A DNA stretch of 64,000 nucleotides from CAZKWG01 sp964615375 (GCA_964615375.1 CAZTOW010000040.1:29513-93512), one strand, 5' to 3'; counted from the stretch's first letter, positions 7,056 to 16,225 are shown. The notes: a model not told the origin generated them from the sequence alone. Program-made: numbers and translations.

Positions 7056-9242
7056 ATGGACGCGCCAGAACGGCTGGAAGGCGAGCTCGTGGGCTTCACG
7101 TTCCGTGCGGGCGACGGGGGCTTCGCGGTGGCGCGGCTGCGGCCGGCGGAGGGGGGCGAGGTCACGGTGGTCGGCCCCATCGGGCACGTGGGCGAGGGGC
7201 AGCATGTTCAGCTCGAGGGGCGCTGGACCACGCACGCCACCTTCGGCAAGCAGTTCAAGATCGCCCGCTTCCTGGTCGAAGATCCGCGGACGCTGTCCGG
7301 GCTGGAGCGCTACCTGGGCAGCGGGGCGGTGCGCGGCCTCGGCCCCGCCTTCGCCAAGCGCGTGGTCGAGCGCTTCGGGCTCGACACCATCCGCGTCATC
7401 GAGGAGGAGCCCGAGCGCCTGCGCGAGGTCGCGGGCATCGGGCCGAAGCGGGTCGAGGAGATCGTCGCCCACTGGCAGCGCGACCAGGAGAACCGCGAGC
7501 TCTACGTGACCCTGGCCGGCTTCGGCGTGGGCGCGGGGATGGCGGCGCGCATCGTGTCGCACTTCGGCAAGGACGCGCTGGCCGTGGTCACGCGCGAGCC
7601 CTACCGGCTGGCGGCGGAGGTCAAGGGCATCGGCTTCCGCAGCGCCGACGCGCTGGCCCGCGCCCAGGGCATGGCGCCGGACGACCCCGCCCGCGCCGAG
7701 GCCGCCGTGCAATTCCTCCTGGGGGAGGCCGAGGACGACGGGCACTGCTTCCTCCCCGAGCGCGAGCTGCTCGGCCGCGGCCAGGCCCTCGAGCTCCCCC
7801 CGGAGCGGCTCGCCCCCGCCCTCGACGCGCTCGTGCAGCGCGGGCGCCTGGTCCGCTACCCCTCGGCCGACCCCGCCCAGCGCCCGATCTACCTGAAGCG
7901 CATGGACACCCTGGAGAGCCGGGTGGCGCTGGGGTTGTTGCAGCTCGGCGCGCGTCGCCAGCACGCCGGGGAGGGCACCGGGGCGGAGGTCGAGGCCGCG
8001 CTGGGCATCACCCTCAACCACGACCAGCGCCGTGCGGTGGAGCTGGCCCTCTCCCACGGGATGTCCGTGATCACGGGCGGTCCGGGCACTGGCAAGACCA
8101 CCATCGTGCGGGTGCTGGTCGCGCGGGCCGAGCGCCGGGCCGAGCGCTGGCTGCTCGGCGCCCCCACCGGGCGGGCGGCGCGGCGCCTGGCGGAGGCCAC
8201 CGGGCACGAGGCGAAGACGCTCCACCGCCTCTTGGAGTACAGCGTTCGGCTCGGGCGCTTCACGCGCGACCGGGACAACCCGCTGGTGGCCGACGGCGTG
8301 CTGGTGGACGAGGCGAGCATGCTCGACCTCGCGCTCATGGACGCCCTGCTGGCGGCGGTGCGGCCGGGCACGAAGCTCGTGCTGGTGGGCGATCAGGACC
8401 AGCTCCCCAGCGTCGGTCCCGGGCGCGTGCTGGGCGATCTCATCGACAGCGGCACGCTGCCCGTGGCCTCACTCACGGAGGTCTACCGCCAGGCCCGGGA
8501 CTCCGGCATCGTGCGCAACGCCCACCGCGTCAACCAGGGCGTGATGCCCGTCTCCTGCGAGCGCGAGCCGGAGGAGGGCGGGCTCCCCGACTTCTACCTG
8601 CTGGAGCGGGACGAGCCTCCCCAGGTGCTCAGCACCGTGGTCAAGGTGCTCCAGGAGCGGCTCAGCGCGCGCGGCTTCGATCCACTCACGGACGTACAGG
8701 TGCTCACCCCCCTGCACGGCGGGCCGCTGGGCACCGAGGCGCTCAACGCCGCCCTCCAGGACGCCCTGAACCCCCGCCGCGAGGGCCCCGCCGTGGACCT
8801 CTTCACCAGCGCGCGCGGGTCCGAGCTGGTGCGCGGCACGCGCCGCCTGCGGGTGGGCGACCGCGTGATTCAAACAAAAAACAACTATGATTTAGACGTG
8901 TTCAACGGGGACACGGGCGTGATCGTCGGCGCCGACGCCCAGAGCCTGGAGGTGGACTTTGACGGCCGGCGCGTGGCCCTGGTGGGCGAGCAGCTCACCG
9001 AGGTGGAGCTGGCCTGGGCCATCTCCATCCACAAGAGCCAGGGCAGCGAGTACCCGGCGGTGCTGGTGGTGCTGGCCCGCGCCCACCGGATCATGCTGAG
9101 GAGGAATCTGCTGTACACGGCGATCACCCGCGCGCGCCGCTTCTGCTGCGTGGTGGGTGATCGCTGGGCGCTGGAGCAGGCCACCCGCCAGCGCGGCGGC
9201 GACGAGCGCTGGACGCGGCTGGGGGAGCGGCTGGTGGGGTGA
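7056..9242 (+). CDS. recD2: RecD2-type ATP-dependent DNA helicase
   Basis: About 728 residues from the ATG at 7056, preceded by AGGAG at 7045-7049; the open frame upstream is out of context. N-terminal OB-like region (GFTFRAGDGGFAVARL), helix-hairpin-helix motifs (VAGIGPKRVEEI, VKGIGFRSADAL), then superfamily 1B helicase motifs: Walker A GGPGTGKTT (Lys347), Walker B LVDEAS, GDQDQLPSVG, and near the C-terminus AISIHKSQGSEYP. The length and the N-terminal extension mark RecD2 rather than the RecD of RecBCD; no recB or recC is nearby. It likely acts in DNA repair or recombination as a 5'-3' helicase. An AT-rich codon patch at 8868-8894 is noted separately. Confidence 0.93.
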   Translation: MDAPERLEGELVGFTFRAGDGGFAVARLRPAEGGEVTVVGPIGHVGEGQHVQLEGRWTTHATFGKQFKIARFLVEDPRTLSGLERYLGSGAVRGLGPAFAKRVVERFGLDTIRVIEEEPERLREVAGIGPKRVEEIVAHWQRDQENRELYVTLAGFGVGAGMAARIVSHFGKDALAVVTREPYRLAAEVKGIGFRSADALARAQGMAPDDPARAEAAVQFLLGEAEDDGHCFLPERELLGRGQALELPPERLAPALDALVQRGRLVRYPSADPAQRPIYLKRMDTLESRVALGLLQLGARRQHAGEGTGAEVEAALGITLNHDQRRAVELALSHGMSVITGGPGTGKTTIVRVLVARAERRAERWLLGAPTGRAARRLAEATGHEAKTLHRLLEYSVRLGRFTRDRDNPLVADGVLVDEASMLDLALMDALLAAVRPGTKLVLVGDQDQLPSVGPGRVLGDLIDSGTLPVASLTEVYRQARDSGIVRNAHRVNQGVMPVSCEREPEEGGLPDFYLLERDEPPQVLSTVVKVLQERLSARGFDPLTDVQVLTPLHGGPLGTEALNAALQDALNPRREGPAVDLFTSARGSELVRGTRRLRVGDRVIQTKNNYDLDVFNGDTGVIVGADAQSLEVDFDGRRVALVGEQLTEVELAWAISIHKSQGSEYPAVLVVLARAHRIMLRRNLLYTAITRARRFCCVVGDRWALEQATRQRGGDERWTRLGERLVG

Positions 9243-9643
9243 GCGTCTCGCGCGGCGGGGGCTTCGCCCGGTTCCATGGGGGCGGCTCGTGTGCAGCGCA
9301 AGAGAGACGCTCGGGGGCGTCCGAGAGTATGAATCTTTTTACAATAGGCATAGGTCGGGTGATCACAGGCGCTCCGTCTCGCGCCATGGCTGGATATCAG
9401 CGGATCGCTCAGTGCTCGAGCGCTCGCGCTATGAACACGTCGTCTGCTTCTCACTCGCGATCGGAACATACTGATCTTATTATCAGTAAATTTGCCTCAG
9501 GATCCGCTCCCCTCATTCGTCTACTATGGGGAGCACACCCCCGTCGCCAGACCACCGGGACCCGCGTCTGGGGGTGGCCTCGCCGGATGATGATATCGTG
9601 AAGGCTCCCAAGGACATGCCCATGCTTAGTAAGGATGGAGACG
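9243..9643 (+). promoter_or_regulatory. Gene-free leader upstream of the STAND NTPase gene
   Basis: This about 400-bp stretch is the only long non-coding gap in the window and is visibly richer in A/T than its surroundings. It contains an inverted repeat GAGCGTCTC (9241-9249, overlapping the recD2 stop) with GAGACGCTC (9304-9312), an AT-rich run with a -10-like TACAAT at 9340-9345 but no clear -35, and a TACTGAT/ATCAGTA inverted repeat (9469-9488). It presumably holds the promoter and controls of the downstream two-gene unit. No RNA gene was recognised. Confidence 0.45.
9469..9488. promoter_or_regulatory. AT-rich inverted repeat, possible operator
   Basis: TACTGAT (9469-9475) and ATCAGTA (9482-9488) form a perfect 7-bp dyad around CTTATT. 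The arms plus AT-rich centre resemble a repressor operator; a -10-like TATTAT lies within it. The distance to the NTPase start is about 155 bp. Confidence 0.35.
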
Positions 9644-12600
9644 ATGCACCAGAACCCGGATGTTGTGGCCTCGCCGGCGTTGAGCCACCGGCTGGCAGAG
9701 CTGCTGTCCTCGCTGTTCACTCCCGATGAGTTTCAACGGTTTTTCCAGGAGTTCCTCGTCACGGAGAGGAAGAACAGCGCGAAGAGGGTGATCGCTGCGC
9801 TCCCGCCGCCCGGGTCGGGAACGCCTGTCAGCTACTTCGACGCCGTCGCGTCTCTGCTCTCCCGCCATGGGCTGGACAGGGTCTCCGAGCTCTACCGCGC
9901 GCTGGGGGCGGAGCGGGCCGACAGGCAGCACGAGATCTCGGAGCTCGCCAACGTGCTGGGCGCGCCTCTGGCGGGTCGAATCGAGAAGAAGAACCCCTAC
10001 GCCACGCTGGACGCCCTGGCGGCGCGCCATCAACTGCCCCGCACCGTCCCCCGGCGGCTCGTCGCGCACGACAGGGACGGGAACAGGGCGGAGCCGCGCG
10101 ACGCGTTCACGGCCATCTCCGAGCTGCTCGAGGCCGGAGCCCCAGGGGCGAGGGGGCGCTCGTTCATCTGCCTCGCGGGCGAGCTCGGGAGTGGGCGGAG
10201 TCGGCTGGCCTACGAGTTCGCGCAGGCGAGCCGTGATCGCTACGGCGCGATCCTGATGCTGAGCGGCGTCGCAGATCGGATGCGGGTTCGGGAGCCCGCG
10301 CCGCAGGTGGGAGAGCTGGTGGACGCGCGCTTCTTGACCGGCGCGGCGGACATCGCCAGCCAGGATCAGGGTCCCATCCTCCAGAAGCTGCGCGAGCTGG
10401 CGGTGTCCTGGACGCTGAGCAAGCCTGACGCGACGCCCGAGGTCGCCGTCCGCGAGCTGGGCGAGTACCTCCGGGCGGTGCGGGTTCGGGCGCTCATCGT
10501 CCTGGACGACGTCCTCGTGCCGAGCGGCGCGGTCCACGCGATCCCGCAGGATCTGGACGCCGACGTCATCGTCATCAGCGAGCTCGGGGACCCCTGGGAG
10601 CGCACCCTCGCCCTGCATCCGCTGGAGGAGGAGGAGGCGCTCTCGCTTCTGCTCTACCGGAGACCCGGCCGCAGGCCGGATCCCGACGACCGCAGGTATG
10701 GCATGCAGCTGGTCCTGCGCTTCCGGGCGCACCCGCTGGCCATGGCGGTCCTGAGCGCCCTGCTCGTGCGCTCCACGCCGCGCAGGCTCTTCGAGCAGAT
10801 CGACGAGCGATCGCAGCGTCACGACGAGGCGGAGATCAAGGGTGGCAGCGCGCGCGCGCTGCTCGCGGTGACCCGGAACAGGCGCGCGGAGGTCGTTCGG
10901 GCGGCCTTCGGTGAGGAGGCGGTCAGGCACGTCTCCGACACGCTTCAGCCCATGGAGGCGATGCGCGAGCTGATCGGAACGCTGCGAGATCGCGCGGGGA
11001 TCGCGAGCAACGACGCGGAAGAGCAGATCTGCTGGCTCGTGCTGCGCGCGCTGGCCTGGGTTCAGCCCAACGAGAGCGTCAGCGAGGATCTGCTGGATCT
11101 TCTCATCCTGGCGATCTCCGAGGGCTCGCGCGCCCAGGAGCGCGCCAGGTTCCGCACGAACTACCTTGCCAACGCCGTCCTCTTCCTCAAGGCGTCCGGC
11201 CTGATCGTCCCCGAACCCGGCACCCGGCTGTCTGTTCACCCGCTGATCCAGCAGGCGATACGCGACCTCGACCCGCGGAAGAGCGCCGAGGACGCGATCC
11301 TGGTGCTGGATGCGATGCGCGGCATCGCGCAGAGACACAACGTCGGAGAGCTCTCCTACTGGCGCAAGGGCTGGGAGACGTTGGAGGAGAGTACCTTCCT
11401 CCACCTCCTCGCTGGCGCCTGGAGCCTCGGCCACCCCTTGCTTCGGGACCAGGTGGAGCCGGGTCACCTGGAGCTCTGCTGGCGTCTGGTCCGCCAGCTT
11501 CAGCGCTCCGGGCAGACGCGCGAGGCCGTCGCGCTGGGTTGCGCCACCGAGCTGCTCGCGACGCGCGCCTCAGCGCGCGCGAGATCGAGCCTCGATCGGG
11601 TCCGGCTGCTCACCGAGCTCGCGGCGGCGCTGCGAGAGATTGGCGGATCGTCCTATGGGATCGATGAGCAGACCTGCCTGGACGACGCGGAGAGGGTCCT
11701 CGCCCAGGTGGACGAGACGGTCGAGAGTGCAGAGAAGGCCAGGCTGAACCTCCACATTCAGTACCGCCAGTCCGAGCTGCTGCGCGATCGAGGTGGCCCC
11801 GAGAGCCTCGCCGCGGCGCTCGAGCGCCTGAAGGGCGTCATGCCGGACGCCGACCGACTGGCGGACGACGACGAAGACTGGGAGTGGAGCTTCGAGGTGC
11901 GCAAGGGCCTGGCCCGACTGGGCCGGCTGGAGGCGGACCTGTGCCCGACACCCGCGGAGGCTGGCGAGGTCCTGACACGGACGCTCGGCCTCCTCCAGGA
12001 GGCGATCGATCGGTGCCTGCCCCACCTGGCGAGGTCTTCGCGGCGGGAGCGCGCAGAGGAACGTCACGGTGTGCTGCTGAGCGACCGGGCGGCTGCCGCC
12101 CTGGCGCGCCGCGTCGTCGATCCCCACGGCGCGCCCTCGGCCCAGGACATCCTCAGGGACCTGGAGACCTCCAGGGAGCTCCTGGCGCGCACGAGGGAGG
12201 AGCATACCTGGCTGGGAGACCTCGCCCAGATCCTGGCGCGTCTGCATCTGGAGCAGGGCGCGTTGGAGGAGGCCCGCGCCCACGCCGAGCACGCGCTCGA
12301 CATCGAGGAGAAGGCGGGGGCCGAGGGTCGTACCCTCGGGCTGGCGTACCTGCTCCTCGGGAGGGTCCACCTCCAGCGCGCGCTGAAGGCCCGGGACGAG
12401 ACCAGCCCCGAGGAGCTGAAGGACGCGCTCGAGCAGGCCTCGCGGCGGCTCGACGAGGCCCGGGCGCGCTTCAAGGCGCTGGTGCAGGATCCGAGCATCT
12501 CTCGGGACGGCCGGCTCTGTTCCTTCTACGAGCTCGCGTTGGATGCGCTCCGGGCGCAGGACCTTACGAGAGCGTGCGCTGATCTCCGCGCGACCCTCGA

Positions 12601-12700
12601 CCGGCTCCGCGATCCAGAGACAGGCTACGGACCAGGCAGCGCGGCGCTCGCCGAGGCAGTCCGCACCTTCACGCAGATCACCGGACAACATTATCCATGA
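9644..12700 (+). CDS. STAND-type NTPase with N-terminal adaptor-like and C-terminal TPR-like regions
   Basis: About 1018 residues. An ATG at 9635 is also in frame, but AAGGA abuts it; the ATG at 9644 has the better spacing. Residues 1-100 are helical (SLFTPDEFQRFFQEF, LDRVSELYRALG) and resemble the short effector-associated or death-like adaptor domains in front of bacterial STAND ATPases. Residues about 160-420 look NB-ARC-like: P-loop GELGSGRSR (179-187) with Arg185 where Lys is expected, Walker B LIVLDD near 284, an L-P-L-E-E-E-E-A-like helix, and a GLPLA-like RAHPLAMAVL near 360. The rest is alpha-helical with TPR-like pairs near the end. A sensor or switch protein is likely; an immune role is possible but not shown. 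The lipoprotein gene starts 22 bp downstream. Confidence 0.7.
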   Translation: MHQNPDVVASPALSHRLAELLSSLFTPDEFQRFFQEFLVTERKNSAKRVIAALPPPGSGTPVSYFDAVASLLSRHGLDRVSELYRALGAERADRQHEISELANVLGAPLAGRIEKKNPYATLDALAARHQLPRTVPRRLVAHDRDGNRAEPRDAFTAISELLEAGAPGARGRSFICLAGELGSGRSRLAYEFAQASRDRYGAILMLSGVADRMRVREPAPQVGELVDARFLTGAADIASQDQGPILQKLRELAVSWTLSKPDATPEVAVRELGEYLRAVRVRALIVLDDVLVPSGAVHAIPQDLDADVIVISELGDPWERTLALHPLEEEEALSLLLYRRPGRRPDPDDRRYGMQLVLRFRAHPLAMAVLSALLVRSTPRRLFEQIDERSQRHDEAEIKGGSARALLAVTRNRRAEVVRAAFGEEAVRHVSDTLQPMEAMRELIGTLRDRAGIASNDAEEQICWLVLRALAWVQPNESVSEDLLDLLILAISEGSRAQERARFRTNYLANAVLFLKASGLIVPEPGTRLSVHPLIQQAIRDLDPRKSAEDAILVLDAMRGIAQRHNVGELSYWRKGWETLEESTFLHLLAGAWSLGHPLLRDQVEPGHLELCWRLVRQLQRSGQTREAVALGCATELLATRASARARSSLDRVRLLTELAAALREIGGSSYGIDEQTCLDDAERVLAQVDETVESAEKARLNLHIQYRQSELLRDRGGPESLAAALERLKGVMPDADRLADDDEDWEWSFEVRKGLARLGRLEADLCPTPAEAGEVLTRTLGLLQEAIDRCLPHLARSSRRERAEERHGVLLSDRAAAALARRVVDPHGAPSAQDILRDLETSRELLARTREEHTWLGDLAQILARLHLEQGALEEARAHAEHALDIEEKAGAEGRTLGLAYLLLGRVHLQRALKARDETSPEELKDALEQASRRLDEARARFKALVQDPSISRDGRLCSFYELALDALRAQDLTRACADLRATLDRLRDPETGYGPGSAALAEAVRTFTQITGQHYP

Positions 12701-12722
12701 CTCAACATATCTTGAGGGTGCC

Positions 12723-15700
12723 ATGTTCCAACCTCAGCGAGTGTCCATCTGGACTCGCCTGATGGGCGAGCGCGAGCACCTCGCGTCTCGATGCCTCGTG
12801 CTCGCCCTCCTCTGTCTGTTGCTCGCCTGCGCTCCAGTCGTCCAGCCGCAGGAGGACTCGGGTGGACCGCTCGCGACACCTGCCGCCGCGCCGTCGCCGA
12901 AGGAGGAGATCGCGAGCTCGGAGACCAGCCCTGACCCCAGCGACGGCGGTGCGCCCGCGCGTGTGCTGGTGCGCGTGCTGGACGAGCGGGGGAGCCCGAT
13001 CCCGGACGCGCGCGTGGTGGTCGCTGGGCGAGGAGAGCGCGCCGATCTCAACGGAGACGTTCGGGTCCTGCGCGTGCCACCAGGCGCCCTGGTCCTCGAG
13101 GCGCAGGCCGAAGGGTACGCCTTCGCGACCCAGGGCCTGGAGGCCAGCGAGGGTGGGCAGCACCGCCTGACGCTGCGCCTCGCGCCGACGAAGCTGGAGG
13201 TGTTGGCGTCGGACGGCGCCGTCTCGGTGAGCCACGCGCGCTTCCTGTTGACCGGCGCCGCGGGCGCCCTGGCGCGCATGGACGGCGCAGCCCCGTCCCC
13301 GGGCGCCTACCTGACCTGGGCGCGTCCCTCGGGCCAGTCGGGCCCCTCGACCGCCTTCGCGCAGCGCCGCGACGGGCAGACGGGGGCGATCTCTCCGCTG
13401 GCGGTCCTCCAGCTCACCGCCGCCGACGTGGACGGCTCCGCGCTGCACGTGAGGTCCGACGCGCACCTCACCTGGACGGAGATCGTCCCTGAGCCTGAGC
13501 TCGATTCAGCCACGGACGAGCTCTCCCTCTGGTGGCTCGACGCTGCCTCCGCGACCTGGGTGGAGCAGCCCGCGAGCCTGATTCAGCGCGTCCGATCGCA
13601 CCCGCAGGAGACCTTCGTCGCCAGGCTCCCGCAGACCGGGACCTGGGCCCTGGCGCGCGCGGAGCGAGCCGGCTGCCTGAGCGTGCGGGTGGACACCTGC
13701 GCCGGGTTGGAGGAGCTCCCGCTGGAGGTCGCCCTGAGCTCGGCGAACCTGGACGAGCGACGCGCGGTCTCCGCGCTCGATCCGGCCCCCTGGTGGGAGC
13801 ACCTCCCCTCGGGCCCGGCGGAGATCGCGCTCCTCGCCAATGGGCAGGTGCTCGACCGCGAGCGCGTCGAGATCCCGGCCGGAGCGCGCTGCGCGGAGCT
13901 CAGCCTGGAGCCGCCCCGCTGCGAGGGCGTCGCCATCGCGACCCGCACGAGGGGCGCCTGTCCTTCGGCGCCTGCGCGGGTGCGGCTGCGCTCGCCCGAG
14001 CTCGCGGTGGAGCGGACACTCTCGGTGGAGGGCATCCGCGCCCTGCCCACGCTCCCCGCCGGACCCTGGGTCGCCGAGCTCCTCGGACCCCGCGGTGAGA
14101 CCCTGGACCGCGAGGCGGTCACGGTCAGCCCGGGCAGCCTCGCCGGCGTGATCCTGGAAGGGGCGCCCGACGCGGGGGAGCCCCCACCCGGGGGCTGTAT
14201 GCTCCCCCCGTGCCACGGCTGGAGCTGCGACGCATGCGTCTTGCTGAGCGGTCAGGACGCCCTCGGCGAGCTGGTGTCCGACGCGACCGTGAGCGTCTGG
14301 GGCCCCATGGAGGGGGAGCACAGCACGGACGGGAGCGGAGAGCTGTGCCTGAACGTGCCCGACGGTGTGGGCCAGGAGGTGCAGGCGAGCATCGAGGGTG
14401 GACAGATCGTGGCGGTCCCGCTGCGCGCCAGCGGGAGCTGCGCGACACCTGCGCGCTGCGCCTATCGTGTGCTGAGCAGCTCGGCCCTCCCACCTGTCCC
14501 GGAGGGGTGGTACCTCGCGGACAGCGTCCCCCGCCTGCTGAGCTGGGCCGAGCCAGGCTGGCTCGAGGAGCTCCCCGCAGCGCCGCTTCGTGAACAGCCC
14601 GGCTCCTCGCTGCGCCTGTCCCTGGAGGGGGCGGCGCGCTCGCTCGCGGCGGGCGGCACGCTCGGCTGCGAAGACAACGTGACCGCCGCCATAGAGCTCG
14701 TGGAGGACGCGGTAGGGATGCTGAGGCCAGGAGACATGACGCTTCGATGCAGCGCCGGCGCCGCTGGCGAGCTGACGGTTCGCCTTCGGTGGGTGAACGA
14801 GCCGGAAGGTCCCACCCAACTCAGCGTCCCCGAGGACCTGGGCGTCACGCTGACGCTCGGGCCTCCGGGGGGAGCAGCGGTGGAGACCTGGGAGGCTCAC
14901 GGCGGCAGCGCGACGCTGATCTCACGGGGGGGAGGCCGGCTCGACCTGCGGCTCTCGCTGGAGATCAACTCGGACGGCGGGCTGGAGACCGGGCTCGCGA
15001 AGGGCTGGCTGAGCGCGCCGCTCCTGTCTGCAGCGGACACGCCGCGCACCGTGGCCGGGCTCGCCGCGCGCACGCTGACCGGCCACTTCACCAGCGTTCG
15101 CGATCTGAGCACGGGCGAGCGCCACATGTTCGGCCCCAGTGGCTCTCTGCTGATCCGAACGGCCGGTCCGGGAGACGGCCCCATCAAGGGCGCCAGCTAC
15201 AGCCTCCCCTCCACCAGCGTCGCCTGGACCCTGGGCGAGCTCGCCGCGGACGATATGCCTTCCTCCTCCATCCTCCTGCTGCCGCTGATCACGCGCCCCG
15301 ACGCGCCGGACGCCGATGTCGTGTCGAGAGCCGACGCCGATCCGGACCTCTGGATGGCGCGCGATCTCGCCGAGACCCTCGCCGCGCGATCGGGAGCCCC
15401 CGCCTGGTCCCTGGACACAGGTGGACTCGTCTTCGGGCGCGCGCAGCGCTGGGATGAGGCCCTGGGCGCCCTGGTGCCGACGACGGGCTTCGGCGAGGTG
15501 CGGCTGGAGCGGACGGACGGCGCGGCGCTCCTCGGCACGCCGCTGGACCAGGCGCTGCGCCCCGTCCCGGCCGCGGAGGCCTCGCTCTACGTCTTCGTCG
15601 GAGTGCCGCCGTCCACGGAGGATGCTCCCTACACGCTGCGGCTCATCGACGCGAGCGGCGCCGAGGTGGAGGGCCACCGGCGCACGCTGGTGGGCGCCGC

Positions 15701-15737
15701 AGGGCGTGTCACGCTGGTGGGCTGGGAGGTGGAGTGA
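12723..15737 (+). CDS. Large lipoprotein with carboxypeptidase-regulatory-like and CILP/FAM171-like region
   Basis: About 1004 residues from the ATG at 12723, 4 nt after GAGGG. The signal core is followed by lipobox LLAC (Cys36); Met14 at 12762 is an alternative start. After a Pro/Ser/Glu linker, residues about 78-160 form a carboxypeptidase-regulatory-like beta-sandwich (VRVLDERGSPIPDARVVVAG). The next about 170 residues, with LSLWWLDAASATWVEQ and a final TWALARAE, resemble the module of vertebrate CILP and FAM171 proteins. The remaining about 650 residues are beta-rich with scattered cysteines and no recognised domain. Probably an exported, membrane-anchored sandwich-repeat protein; its tight pairing with a cytoplasmic STAND NTPase gene is unexplained. 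Confidence 0.65.
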   Translation: MFQPQRVSIWTRLMGEREHLASRCLVLALLCLLLACAPVVQPQEDSGGPLATPAAAPSPKEEIASSETSPDPSDGGAPARVLVRVLDERGSPIPDARVVVAGRGERADLNGDVRVLRVPPGALVLEAQAEGYAFATQGLEASEGGQHRLTLRLAPTKLEVLASDGAVSVSHARFLLTGAAGALARMDGAAPSPGAYLTWARPSGQSGPSTAFAQRRDGQTGAISPLAVLQLTAADVDGSALHVRSDAHLTWTEIVPEPELDSATDELSLWWLDAASATWVEQPASLIQRVRSHPQETFVARLPQTGTWALARAERAGCLSVRVDTCAGLEELPLEVALSSANLDERRAVSALDPAPWWEHLPSGPAEIALLANGQVLDRERVEIPAGARCAELSLEPPRCEGVAIATRTRGACPSAPARVRLRSPELAVERTLSVEGIRALPTLPAGPWVAELLGPRGETLDREAVTVSPGSLAGVILEGAPDAGEPPPGGCMLPPCHGWSCDACVLLSGQDALGELVSDATVSVWGPMEGEHSTDGSGELCLNVPDGVGQEVQASIEGGQIVAVPLRASGSCATPARCAYRVLSSSALPPVPEGWYLADSVPRLLSWAEPGWLEELPAAPLREQPGSSLRLSLEGAARSLAAGGTLGCEDNVTAAIELVEDAVGMLRPGDMTLRCSAGAAGELTVRLRWVNEPEGPTQLSVPEDLGVTLTLGPPGGAAVETWEAHGGSATLISRGGGRLDLRLSLEINSDGGLETGLAKGWLSAPLLSAADTPRTVAGLAARTLTGHFTSVRDLSTGERHMFGPSGSLLIRTAGPGDGPIKGASYSLPSTSVAWTLGELAADDMPSSSILLLPLITRPDAPDADVVSRADADPDLWMARDLAETLAARSGAPAWSLDTGGLVFGRAQRWDEALGALVPTTGFGEVRLERTDGAALLGTPLDQALRPVPAAEASLYVFVGVPPSTEDAPYTLRLIDASGAEVEGHRRTLVGAAGRVTLVGWEVE

Positions 15738-15862
15738 GCCCGCCGCGGCGCCTGGGGGCGGCCTTTTCACGCTGGGCGCCAAACCCGCGCTCCGCGCGCC
15801 GCGGGGCCGCGACGGGCCGCTCGTCGCTGGATTAGGGCAGGCTCGATACCCAAGGAGCCCCC

Positions 15863-16225
15863 ATGGAGAAGCCCGACGCCGCCACCATCGCCTGGTACAC
15901 GGGGGCCGTCCCCGACGACGCCCGCGTCATCCGCAGCCAGATGTTCGGCTTCCCCTGCTCCTTCGTGAACGGCAACATGTTCTTCGGGACGTTTTCCACC
16001 AGCCTCGTCGCGCGCGTGGGCGCGGACGCGGTGGCCGCGCGCGTGGCCGCGGGTCAGGGCACGATCTTCGAGCCCATGGAGGGCCGCGCCTGGAGGGAGT
16101 ACGTGCAGATCCCCACGGGCTCGCTGAGCGCCGAGGAGATCGCCGCCGTCGCCCGTGACGCGCTCGCCTTCACCGTCGCCCTGCCGCCCAAGCCGGAGAA
16201 GAAGAAGGCGAAGAAGGGGAGCTGA
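15863..16225 (+). CDS. TfoX/Sxy N-terminal domain protein
   Basis: A 120-residue protein matching the TfoX N-terminal domain: MFGFPCSFVNGNMFFGTF is the conserved core and the C-terminus is a Lys-rich tail (PEKKKAKKGS). Only the N-terminal domain is present, so it is not a complete Sxy/TfoX competence regulator. Stand-alone TfoX-N proteins are common and of unclear function. AAGGAG lies 6 nt before the ATG. A hairpin with a T-run follows the gene, suggesting a single-gene transcript. Confidence 0.85.
   Translation: MEKPDAATIAWYTGAVPDDARVIRSQMFGFPCSFVNGNMFFGTFSTSLVARVGADAVAARVAAGQGTIFEPMEGRAWREYVQIPTGSLSAEEIAAVARDALAFTVALPPKPEKKKAKKGS

Noticed and set aside
8868..8894. Idea that AT-rich patches at conserved motifs mark lost inteins
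   Set aside because: No inserted sequence, splicing motif or homing-endonuclease remnant is visible; only codon choice is unusual.
9256..9270. Hairpin CGGGGG-CTT-CGCCCG after recD2 as an intrinsic terminator
   Set aside because: The stem has a mismatch and no T-run follows, so it is not convincing.
9243..15737. Mobile island (prophage, integrative element) carrying the NTPase unit
   Set aside because: No integrase, transposase, terminal repeats or tRNA target was found at either edge.
15738..15862. Long-range inverted repeat after the large lipoprotein gene
   Set aside because: CCGCGGCGC and GCGCCGCGG pair across a loop of about 50 nt in very GC-rich DNA, which is expected by chance.
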